Positions 42,652-50,403 of a stretch of DNA of 64,000 nt are shown here, piece after piece. Below the pieces are notes generated by a model. It did no database searches and was not told the DNA's origin. It saw only the letters and a list, made by a program, of their open reading frames with translations. The first letter of the stretch is position 1; each line of letters starts with the position of its first letter. The DNA comes from Limihaloglobus sulfuriphilus (GTDB lineage: Bacteria > Planctomycetota > Phycisphaerae > Sedimentisphaerales > Sedimentisphaeraceae), in assembly GCF_001999965.1 (NCBI RefSeq), contig NZ_CP019646.1:682001-746000 (forward strand), in the 5' to 3' direction. The position numbers and the translations under genes were made by a program.

Positions 42652-44814
42652 ATGGAAAACTTATCAAGAAGAAAATTTATAAAATACAGCGGACTTGCAG
42701 GCGGAGCGTTTTTGGTCGGCGGCTGCGGGTTTGCCAGGGCGCAAACAAGCAAAGCTGCCTCTGGTGATGTTCTGAAGGGTTTTATAGTCTCTGACGCCCA
42801 TTTCGGGTGGGTGCACGATATGCAGCCCACGCATCAGCAGCAGCGTGATGCCATGAATGTTATTCTGACAAGATTTCCGGACCTGGACGTTTTCATAGAT
42901 ACCGGTGATGCCCACCACAGCGGCCTCAGCGGCAGCAGTGAGCTCGAGGCCAGGGGCGGCTGGACGGATATAATCGCCAACGGCAGCGGCAGGCTTCCAT
43001 TCTATTATGTGATGGGTAATCATGAGGCAATACCAAATCCCGGCTTGGATAGCGAGCAGAAAGTTCAGGAGTTTGGCAGTGTTACCTGCCGGCCGTATTA
43101 CAGCTTTGACATAAAAAACATTCACTTTGTGTCTTTGCCCGAGCTTGAAACGCCGGTGTTTGTAAATAAAGAATCGATTGACTGGCTCAAGCTCGATCTC
43201 GAACTGAATAAAGATAAGACCACAATACTGCTTTCCCACAATAACATTAAAGGCACAACTACTCTGCTCGGAGACCAGCCCGGTTACAGGGGCATAACCA
43301 ACAGTCAGCAGATTATGGATATTATATCCGGCTACCCTAATGTTATCTCCTGGATGCAGGGTCACAACCATACCTATGAAGTTGTCAAAAAGGATAACAT
43401 GCTGTTTGTCTCAAACGGACGTATAGGCGGGTTCATTCCCGGCGCAGTCTGGGGCCTTGGACACAGGGAACTGGGCGGCATCTATTTTGAGGTTCTCGGC
43501 GATAAATTTATAGTAAAAAGTTTCAGCGCGAGCTCCAATAGTTTCCATGAAGAGCTGGGCTTCGAGCTGGTTTCCGGTGAGTTAGAGAAACAGACAACGC
43601 TTGATTCTTCCGCGAAATCTGTATTTAGTTACGGTGTAGGCGATATGAACAACGGCCAGAAGATTCCCGTTTTCAGTCACCATACAGGTTTGGGTAAAAA
43701 AGAAATCTTTGCCGCGGCCGGCAGCGAAGAGATAAATGATGACCCTGAATTTACACTCTTCGAGCACCGCCATGATAACGATTCAAATCAGCAGTGGATG
43801 CTTATGGGGGCGTCGGTAGGTTATCCCCGCTACTTTGAGCCTGAGAATACTCTCTGGCAATGGGAAGATCCAGGTATAAGGCTTCTGGCGCAGGAGAGCC
43901 TTGCCCAGTCAACCGACATATCGGTCCCGGAATACGCCAGCGGCAGAAACGCCTATTATAAATGTTCGCCGGGCAGGAAGTATAAGACCGAAATTACAAT
44001 AAACAGCCCCAGCGGCGGTCAAAATATTGAGATGCTCCTCGAGGTCAGGGACAGCAACGGAAACTCACTTAACCAGGTTACAAGCGAGCAGGTCAGTGTA
44101 GAAGCCGGCACTAATAAGTACAGCCGTGAGTTTTACATTCCGCATCTGCCCGATACAGATAATATCTATTATGATAACAGCAGCGATACAACTGTTCAGG
44201 TACTGGCCAAGGCGAAAATCAGCAATCTCTTCGAAGATGTTGTTGTCAGCAAGTTCGCCCTTTACCACAGCGAACTGGCGGCGGCGGAAAATCCCAAGAT
44301 TACAGTAGATGGCAAACAGCATCTTCGCTGCGGCAAGTATGGCGCCGGTGAAGTTATAAGCCTGGGCAGCAGTGACAATAAAGAGGCAAGGGCGGTTGTT
44401 GAATGCAGCACCGGCGGCACCGGCAGGCTAAGCTGGCTGATCCGTCAGGATAACGTTGACTGGCAGTTTAGAAACGCGGCGGTCAGTGACCTTGGTCAGT
44501 ATCTTCAGGTAGATTCTGTGAGAAGCCCGTGGACTCCTGATAAAGAGGTTGTTATCGCTCCCTTTGGCGGCAGCAGCGGCGGGCCGTTTGTGCATAAGAC
44601 ACGAAAAATCAATCAATTCAACATCTACCCGCTTAACAGAGGCAACGAACTGCTGAAAATTGACGTTCAAAACTTTGACAGCGACGCAGACATTAAAATT
44701 ATTTGTTCAGCAAGCCCCGCAGCAGTAACCGGCTCAAGTCAATGGAGCTACGAAAGCGGTGTTTTAACTGTCAACGTTGAGTCTGAGGGTGTTATCACAG
44801 CAGACTGGGCCTGA
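42652..44814 (+). CDS. Tat-exported calcineurin-like metallophosphoesterase
   Basis: SRRKFIKYSGLAGGAFLVGGC is a twin-arginine signal with a possible lipobox Cys25. Residues 42-310 form a calcineurin-like phosphoesterase with the five metal-ligand motifs visible: SDAHFG, DTGDAHH, MGNHEA, LLSHNN and MQGHNHTYE. The remaining 400 residues are beta-rich and unassigned, perhaps carbohydrate-binding or sandwich domains. A phosphatase or phosphodiesterase acting outside the cytoplasm on phosphorylated glycans or released nucleotides is plausible. AGGA lies before the ATG, 14 bases after the preceding stop, so it is co-transcribed with the upstream genes. The next gene is separated by a leader hairpin. 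Confidence 0.85.
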   Translation: MENLSRRKFIKYSGLAGGAFLVGGCGFARAQTSKAASGDVLKGFIVSDAHFGWVHDMQPTHQQQRDAMNVILTRFPDLDVFIDTGDAHHSGLSGSSELEARGGWTDIIANGSGRLPFYYVMGNHEAIPNPGLDSEQKVQEFGSVTCRPYYSFDIKNIHFVSLPELETPVFVNKESIDWLKLDLELNKDKTTILLSHNNIKGTTTLLGDQPGYRGITNSQQIMDIISGYPNVISWMQGHNHTYEVVKKDNMLFVSNGRIGGFIPGAVWGLGHRELGGIYFEVLGDKFIVKSFSASSNSFHEELGFELVSGELEKQTTLDSSAKSVFSYGVGDMNNGQKIPVFSHHTGLGKKEIFAAAGSEEINDDPEFTLFEHRHDNDSNQQWMLMGASVGYPRYFEPENTLWQWEDPGIRLLAQESLAQSTDISVPEYASGRNAYYKCSPGRKYKTEITINSPSGGQNIEMLLEVRDSNGNSLNQVTSEQVSVEAGTNKYSREFYIPHLPDTDNIYYDNSSDTTVQVLAKAKISNLFEDVVVSKFALYHSELAAAENPKITVDGKQHLRCGKYGAGEVISLGSSDNKEARAVVECSTGGTGRLSWLIRQDNVDWQFRNAAVSDLGQYLQVDSVRSPWTPDKEVVIAPFGGSSGGPFVHKTRKINQFNIYPLNRGNELLKIDVQNFDSDADIKIICSASPAAVTGSSQWSYESGVLTVNVESEGVITADWA

Positions 44815-44827
44815 TATACGTTGCGAT

Positions 44828-44883
44828 ATGAATAAATGTTTTTTAAAAAGTTTTGCCGCACCGCGTTGGGCGGCAATTTTTAA
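44828..44883 (+). repeat. Leader hairpin repeat, copy 1 (encloses a 15-codon frame)
   Basis: TTGCCGC (44853-44859) and GCGGCAA (44870-44876) form a perfect seven-pair stem with loop ACCGCGTTGG. It is followed by five Ts, which could terminate transcription from the phosphoesterase gene. A short frame at 44836-44883 encodes MFFKKFCRTALGGNF. The element differs from copy 3 by one loop base over about 49 positions. It sits just upstream of the 44905 gene. Confidence 0.75.
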
Positions 44884-44904
44884 CAATGTTTAATGAAAGT
44901 TAGC

Positions 44905-47214
44905 ATGAGAATCAGTAGAGTAATACAGTTTTTAATTTTAACAACAGTATTTGCAGCGACCAGCGCCGTCGCTGTAGAATTAACTAATGGTGGTTTTGAA
45001 GATGGCGATACCGATTGGAGAGCTTACGCAGCAAACGGAGCAGTTGGAAACTTCGGTTTGACTACTGATTCTTATGAGGGCAGCAATGCGTTTTCATTTG
45101 AAATTACAGATTCTCCTGCCGGCTCAGACCATGGGCTGGATAGAATGGGCAGCCGTTTTTCGGCTTTTGCCGGCGATGATTTAGAGATATCGGCAGCGGT
45201 TAAGAAGGTTTCGAGCGATAATACAGTTCTCAGGGTGTATGTCAGCGAATGGGATGATGGCGGCAGCTATCTGGGTGTAAGCTCTTTCTATGCACTCGAT
45301 AGCGCAGAGGGCAACTATACGCTTAACACGTTTAATTATTCGGTAACAAACCCCGATACTACAGAATGCGATATAAAGTTCAAAATATTTGACGAAAATG
45401 GGCTAAAATCTTCCGGACATTATTATATAGACGCAGTTGATGTTCTCAATCAGGAACCGCCGGTATATACTGGCGAACTTTTGTACAACGGTATTCGTCT
45501 GCAGGAAGAATGGCCGCCTAATAATATTGACCCGAACGACGAGTCTCCTATGGCTGTACCGTATTTAATGTATCCGCCCGAAGTAATACCGATAGATATA
45601 GGCAGACAGCTGTTTTTTGACGATTTTTTAATTGAGAACACTGATTTGGTGCGAACATTCCACAAGCCTGAAAAATACAAAGGAAACCCCGTCTTAAAAC
45701 CGGAAACAGAGATTGAAATCAACGAGATAAGAACCAATTCTCTTGAGAACGGCGAGCTTGGCAATGCTGCCGCTGCTCCTAAAAGTGGTGGTGTATGGTG
45801 GGATCCAGACGACGAATTGTTCAAAATGTGGTATGAAGCGGGCTGGCTTGGAACAATAGCTTTGGCAACGAGTCAAGACGGGATTAACTGGGAACGTCCG
45901 CATTTTGACATAAATCCCGGCACAAATCAGGTCTTGCCGCTGGATTTAATCCCTGACTCATGGACGGTTGCCCGAAATTGGGACGCTCAAGACCCGCAGG
46001 AAAAATGGACTTTGTTTCTGAGTCCTCCTGCTCCAGTTGAGGGTGGGCCATGGTCTTTGACCTCTCCGGATGGGATACATTGGAATCAGCGGGTACAGAC
46101 CGGCCCGGCCGGAGACCGAAGCACACACTTTTACAATCCATTTAGAAAAAAATGGGTTTATAGTCTAAGAGCTGCTTTTGATGGCCGCGGCAGAGCAAGG
46201 CATTATTACGAATGCGATGATTTCATGCAAGACGCTCAATGGACCAACAGTGATAAGGTTGTCTGGCTTATGACTGATGAAGAAGACCCGTATGATTATC
46301 TTACACAATTCAAACCTCAGCTGTACAACTTTGATGCGGTAGCGTATGAAAGCATTATGTTGGGATTCGCCGAGATTTTACAAGGTCCGGCAAATCCAGA
46401 TTGTGCAAAAGTGGGGTTGCCGAAGATAACCGAGCTAATGTTCTCCTACAGCCGAGACGGTTTCCACTGGCATCGTCCTGACAGACGCGCGCATATCCAG
46501 GCCGAGAGAAGCGATGTCTGGGATAGAGGTTATGTGCAGTCGGCAGGTAATATCTGCCTTGTTCGCGGCGACAAGTTATGGTTCTATTATTCGGCTTTCC
46601 GCGGCAATGAGTCAAAAAAAGGTAACAGCTACGGACTTGTTAATAACGGTATGTACGATAACGGCTCCACAGGGGTAGCTTTTATGCGAAGAGACGGTTT
46701 TGCCTCTCTTGATGCAGGCAGCCAGGCGGGAAATTTGACGACTCGCAAAGTAGAGTTTTCGGGCAACTATCTGTTTGTAAACGTAGATACCCGCAATGGA
46801 AAAATCCGCGCTGAAATTCAGGACGTAGATGGCAGCCCGATAGAGCCGTTTACGTTGGAAAACAGTATTCCATTTACCGGTGACAGCACTATCGAGATGC
46901 TTAATTGGTCAGACGGCAGCGATTTATCTGAACTAGCCGGTACGCCCGTTAGACTTCATTTTGAACTTACAAACGGTTCTATTTATTCGTTCTGGATAAG
47001 CAAAGACTCCACAGGCAGAAGCGACGGTTACGTTGCAGGCGGCGGAGCGGGCTTTACCGGAGCGACGGATACCGTTGGCATCTCCGCTTATGAGGCTGAG
47101 TTAGATATAGCCGAAAATTCAGATTGGCAGAAGCCCAATGCTGACCTTAATGATGACGGTGAAGTGAATTTAATGGATTTTGCATTTTTAGCAGAACAAT
47201 GGTTAGTTAAGTAA
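44905..47214 (+). CDS. Exported five-bladed beta-propeller (GH32/43-like) protein with CBM-like module and dockerin-like end
   Basis: A signal peptide (VIQFLILTTVFAATSAVAV) precedes one module of the shared type at about 25-185 (NGGFEDGDTDWRAYA, GSDHGLDR). A domain of about 500 residues follows with propeller-like blade motifs such as WWDPDDELFKMWYEAGW and ATSQDGINWERP, typical of the GH32/GH43/GH117 beta-fructosidase-type superfamily. I cannot identify catalytic acids with certainty. The C-terminus has one EF-hand-like unit, DLNDDGEVNLMDFAFLAEQW. I place the start at ATG 44905 by comparison with the paralogues; an upstream in-frame ATG at 44893 adds four residues. Probable role: cleavage or binding of an anionic or sulfated glycan outside the cell. 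Confidence 0.82.
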   Translation: MRISRVIQFLILTTVFAATSAVAVELTNGGFEDGDTDWRAYAANGAVGNFGLTTDSYEGSNAFSFEITDSPAGSDHGLDRMGSRFSAFAGDDLEISAAVKKVSSDNTVLRVYVSEWDDGGSYLGVSSFYALDSAEGNYTLNTFNYSVTNPDTTECDIKFKIFDENGLKSSGHYYIDAVDVLNQEPPVYTGELLYNGIRLQEEWPPNNIDPNDESPMAVPYLMYPPEVIPIDIGRQLFFDDFLIENTDLVRTFHKPEKYKGNPVLKPETEIEINEIRTNSLENGELGNAAAAPKSGGVWWDPDDELFKMWYEAGWLGTIALATSQDGINWERPHFDINPGTNQVLPLDLIPDSWTVARNWDAQDPQEKWTLFLSPPAPVEGGPWSLTSPDGIHWNQRVQTGPAGDRSTHFYNPFRKKWVYSLRAAFDGRGRARHYYECDDFMQDAQWTNSDKVVWLMTDEEDPYDYLTQFKPQLYNFDAVAYESIMLGFAEILQGPANPDCAKVGLPKITELMFSYSRDGFHWHRPDRRAHIQAERSDVWDRGYVQSAGNICLVRGDKLWFYYSAFRGNESKKGNSYGLVNNGMYDNGSTGVAFMRRDGFASLDAGSQAGNLTTRKVEFSGNYLFVNVDTRNGKIRAEIQDVDGSPIEPFTLENSIPFTGDSTIEMLNWSDGSDLSELAGTPVRLHFELTNGSIYSFWISKDSTGRSDGYVAGGGAGFTGATDTVGISAYEAELDIAENSDWQKPNADLNDDGEVNLMDFAFLAEQWLVK

Positions 47215-47260
47215 CTAATTGAAGTATGTTTTATTATATAAATAAAAATCAAATTATAGG

Positions 47261-47308
47261 GAAATGTTTAAAAAGTTTTGCCGCACCGCGTTGGGCGGCA
47301 ATTGTTAA
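47261..47308 (+). repeat. Leader hairpin repeat, copy 2 (encloses a 14-codon frame)
   Basis: The same stem TTGCCGC (47278-47284) and GCGGCAA (47295-47301) with the same loop as copy 1. The short frame at 47264-47308 encodes MFKKFCRTALGGNC; one TTT codon is missing relative to the other copies, an in-frame difference. There is no T-run after the stem, so a terminator role is unlikely for this copy. Confidence 0.75.
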
Positions 47309-47332
47309 TATTGTTTTTTTATGGAGATTATC

Positions 47333-47938
47333 ATGAGATTGAATGGTGCAATGTATGTTTTTATTTTAACAGCAGTATCTTTAACGGCCGCTGTCGGCGC
47401 TGCCGAACTTACTAATGGCGGATTTGAAGATGGTGATACAGACTGGCGGGCTTATGCGGCAAACGGAGCTGTTGGAAACTTCGGTCTGACGACTGATGCT
47501 TATGAGGGTAATCATGCGTTTTCATTTGAAATTACAGCTTCTCCCGCCGGCTCAGACCATGGGCTGGATAGATGGAACAGCCGTTTTTCGGCTTTTACGG
47601 ATGATGTTTTAGAGATATCAGCAGCGATTAAGAAGGTTTCAAGCGATAATACAGTTCTCAGGGTGTATGTCAGCGAATGGGATTCTGACGGCTATTTGGG
47701 TGAAAGCTCTTTCTATACACTCGATAGCACAGAGGGCAGCTATACGCTTAACACGTTTAATTATTCTGTAATACACTCCGACACTACAGAATGCGACATA
47801 AAGTTCAAAATTTTTGACGAAAATGGTGAAAAGTCCACCGGACATTATTATATAGATGCAGTAACCGTCCCTGAGCCTGCAACGGCGATTATACTTATTG
47901 CCGGCTGCCTTACGGCTTTTTCTCGCCAAAAAAAGTAA
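47333..47938 (+). CDS. Single CBM-like module protein with PEP-CTERM tail
   Basis: Signal peptide (MYVFILTAVSLTAAVGAAE), one shared module (about 22-180: NGGFEDGDTDWRAYA, GSDHGLDRWNSRF, a KKVSSDNTVLRVYVSEWD block) and a PEP-CTERM sorting tail: VPEPATAIILIAGCLTAFSRQKK-type Pro-Glu-Pro, hydrophobic helix and basic end. PEP-CTERM tails are processed by an exosortase. The module is very close in nucleotide sequence to that of the preceding gene, so this looks like a partial copy that gained a different C-terminus. GGAG seven bases before ATG 47333 fixes the start. No catalytic domain is present, so it may be a surface-held glycan-binding protein. Confidence 0.85.
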   Translation: MRLNGAMYVFILTAVSLTAAVGAAELTNGGFEDGDTDWRAYAANGAVGNFGLTTDAYEGNHAFSFEITASPAGSDHGLDRWNSRFSAFTDDVLEISAAIKKVSSDNTVLRVYVSEWDSDGYLGESSFYTLDSTEGSYTLNTFNYSVIHSDTTECDIKFKIFDENGEKSTGHYYIDAVTVPEPATAIILIAGCLTAFSRQKK

Positions 47939-47947
47939 ATACCGGCT

Positions 47948-48003
47948 ATGAATAAATGTTTTTTAAAAAGTTTTGCCGCACAGCGTTGGGCGGCAATTGT
48001 TAA
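47948..48003 (+). repeat. Leader hairpin repeat, copy 3 (encloses a 15-codon frame)
   Basis: Stem TTGCCGC (47973-47979) and GCGGCAA (47990-47996), with loop ACAGCGTTGG. The short frame at 47956-48003 encodes MFFKKFCRTALGGNC. The only change from copy 1 within about 49 bases is one C-to-A, which falls in the loop and is synonymous (Thr) in the short frame. Confidence 0.75.
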
Positions 48004-48026
48004 CAGTGTTTTTTATGGAGGTTACC

Positions 48027-50300
48027 ATGAGAACCAGTAGAGTAATACAGTTTTTAATTTTAATCGCAGTATTTTTGGCAGGCGGTGCCGGTGCTGTAGA
48101 AATCACCAACGGTGATTTTGAGGACGGTTTTACCGATTGGCGGTATTTTGCCGGCAATGGAGCAGAAGCGAATTTTACAATTGTCAATGATGCCTATACA
48201 GGCAGCAGTGCTGCTTCAATCGAATTCACAGATGTTCTGCAGGGTGATGCCGGTTTGGACAGGTTTAATGCAGAGATACCAGTATCTACCGGAGATGTAT
48301 TGAAAGTCAGATTCGCCGCCAAGAAAATAGGTTCAGCAAACACCAGGCTGAAGGTTTCGGTGGTGAACAAAGACGCAAACAACAGCTTTTTCGGTGTTCA
48401 GGACAACTTTTTCTTCAGACCGGTAGAAGGCAGTTATACTGAATACGAGGCTTATGCATTTATTACAGATCCCCGGACAGAATTTATCAATCTTAGTTTC
48501 AGGATTGTTGATGATTGGGGTTTACTGTATGAAGGGCAATACTATATTGACAGTGTAAGTATTACTAAAGCAGACCTGGTGTATAACGGCGGTTTCGAAG
48601 AAGGTGATTTCGGCTGGCGGGCTTATGCAGCAGGCGGAGCGGAAGGAATCTTCGGCCTGACTACGGATGCTTATGAGGGCAGCAATGCCTTTTCATTTGA
48701 GATTACCGTAGGCGGCGGCGACCATGGGCTGGATAGATGGGACAGCCGTTTCCCGGGTTCTGCGGGCGATCTTTTAGAGATATCATCAGCGGTTAAGAAG
48801 GTCTCGAGCGATAATACGTTCCTAAGGCTTATTATCGCTGAGTTTGACGCAGACGGAGCTAGATGCGACTTTGCTCTATATGACCTTGATGTCGAAGAAG
48901 GCGTTTATAAGACAAACAAGATTTACCATCAGATAACCCATCCTGATACAGTCAAATGTAATCCAATCTTCAGGATATTTGACGAAACTGGACAAAAATC
49001 TGCCGGCCACTATCTTGTTGACGCGGTAGATGTTCAAAAGCCGTTGATGGGTTTCTTTAACGGCGGCTTTGAAGAAGACTGGACCGGCTGGCGTCACTAC
49101 GCCGCAACAGGTACAACGGCTGAATTCTCGATAAGCAGCGATGCCTACGAGGGAGATAAGGCTGCATTGATGGATATTACGAGCGTATCTGCCGGCAGTG
49201 ACCACGGTTTAGACCGTATCAACTCTAAACTTGCTGTTTCACCGGGAGATAAAATCAGGCTCTCTTTCGCTGCTAAGAACGTTTCCGGAGATGATACCCT
49301 GCTTATGCTGGCTATGCATGAAACAGATGAGGAGCAGAATTTCATATCCTATGCCAGAGAGACGGCTTTCTTTGATCCCGGCAGCAGTTACGGAGAGTTT
49401 GATTTCTACTACACAATTCAGGATCCATCGGCTGCCTACGTCAATATAGGGTTTACAATCTATAACGGCGACGGCTCGGTTAAATCAGCAGGAACCTATT
49501 TGATCGATGCTGTTAAGCTGTATCAAGGCAATGGGCTGAATCCGGTTGACCTGAATTATGACCTTTCAGTAAACGCTGATGATATGTATGTCTTTACAGA
49601 TGATTGGCTAAATGCTGATATAGCCGCTGAAGGCGAAGTAGTTACAGTCGATGATTTCGAAGGATATGCCGACCAGGCAGCTCTCGAATCAAAATGGCAG
49701 GAGTTCTACTGGGCCGGATTCAACGGCTCCAATACCAGCAGCACCGTAACACTGCTTACCGATCCTGTTGATGTTTATGAAGGCACCAGCGCCATGAGAT
49801 GGGACTACGATGCTGATGATACCAGCGGTAACGATCAGGATTACACAGATATCGTGCTTACGCTTGATGAAACTATGGATCTGACAAACGGCAGTGCCAT
49901 AAAGATTTATCTCAACCGTCACCCAGGCAACAGTGAAGAGAACCTTCTGTATATCAAGCTGTTTGAAGGCGCGGTTGACGTGAGCAACATTGTCGATCAA
50001 ATCTGGCTGGAACGTTCAGAGGGCTCAACCTACGCTCCTACAGGCTGGACTGAGTGGAATGCAAGCCTGGATAACCTTCATACAGGCGATAAATCTGCAC
50101 TGGATGCGGTTTCCGCTATTCTGATTGGATGCTGGAGCCCCGCGGCTGACGGTACCAGCGGAAGCGGCACTATAGATATCGACGGAATCAGAGTTAAATA
50201 CGAAGACACTTGCGGCACTGTCCACAGAGGAGACTTTAACGGGGATTGCGTCGTAGATATGCTCGACTTTGCCGGTTTTGCAGCCAGCTGGCTCGAATAA
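48027..50300 (+). CDS. Exported protein with three CBM-like modules, a beta-sandwich and two dockerin-like repeats
   Basis: Signal peptide (VIQFLILIAVFLAGGAGA), then three shared modules at about 24-180, 186-335 and 338-500. Copies 1-3 carry DAGLDR, DHGLDR and DHGLDR. A DLNYDLSVNADDMYVFTDDWL unit follows, then a domain of about 200 residues beginning VTVDDFEGYADQAALESKWQ that resembles CIA30/CBM-type beta-sandwiches, and a final GDFNGDCVVDMLDFAGFAASW dockerin-like unit. No catalytic residues are recognised. GGAGG lies before ATG 48027. The layout parallels the 40589 gene, so these may be paralogous scaffold or binding proteins of the same locus. Confidence 0.8.
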   Translation: MRTSRVIQFLILIAVFLAGGAGAVEITNGDFEDGFTDWRYFAGNGAEANFTIVNDAYTGSSAASIEFTDVLQGDAGLDRFNAEIPVSTGDVLKVRFAAKKIGSANTRLKVSVVNKDANNSFFGVQDNFFFRPVEGSYTEYEAYAFITDPRTEFINLSFRIVDDWGLLYEGQYYIDSVSITKADLVYNGGFEEGDFGWRAYAAGGAEGIFGLTTDAYEGSNAFSFEITVGGGDHGLDRWDSRFPGSAGDLLEISSAVKKVSSDNTFLRLIIAEFDADGARCDFALYDLDVEEGVYKTNKIYHQITHPDTVKCNPIFRIFDETGQKSAGHYLVDAVDVQKPLMGFFNGGFEEDWTGWRHYAATGTTAEFSISSDAYEGDKAALMDITSVSAGSDHGLDRINSKLAVSPGDKIRLSFAAKNVSGDDTLLMLAMHETDEEQNFISYARETAFFDPGSSYGEFDFYYTIQDPSAAYVNIGFTIYNGDGSVKSAGTYLIDAVKLYQGNGLNPVDLNYDLSVNADDMYVFTDDWLNADIAAEGEVVTVDDFEGYADQAALESKWQEFYWAGFNGSNTSSTVTLLTDPVDVYEGTSAMRWDYDADDTSGNDQDYTDIVLTLDETMDLTNGSAIKIYLNRHPGNSEENLLYIKLFEGAVDVSNIVDQIWLERSEGSTYAPTGWTEWNASLDNLHTGDKSALDAVSAILIGCWSPAADGTSGSGTIDIDGIRVKYEDTCGTVHRGDFNGDCVVDMLDFAGFAASWLE

Positions 50301-50324
50301 GCACTATAATTATAACGATTATCC

Positions 50325-50350
50325 GCCGGCGCCGCGGCAGCGGCGCCGGC
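50325..50350 (+). terminator. Strong GC hairpin after the CBM-like cluster
   Basis: GCCGGCGCCGC (50325-50335) and GCGGCGCCGGC (50340-50350) form a perfect 11-pair stem with a four-base loop, 25 bases after the stop. The following bases (ATCTAAATTTTATT) are only moderately T-rich, so termination may be partial. It separates the CBM-like genes from the GxGYxYP genes. Confidence 0.55.
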
Positions 50351-50403
50351 ATCTAAATTTTATTAAGACAGCATAAATATTTGAGCTGTTCTTTAACTAA
50401 GAA

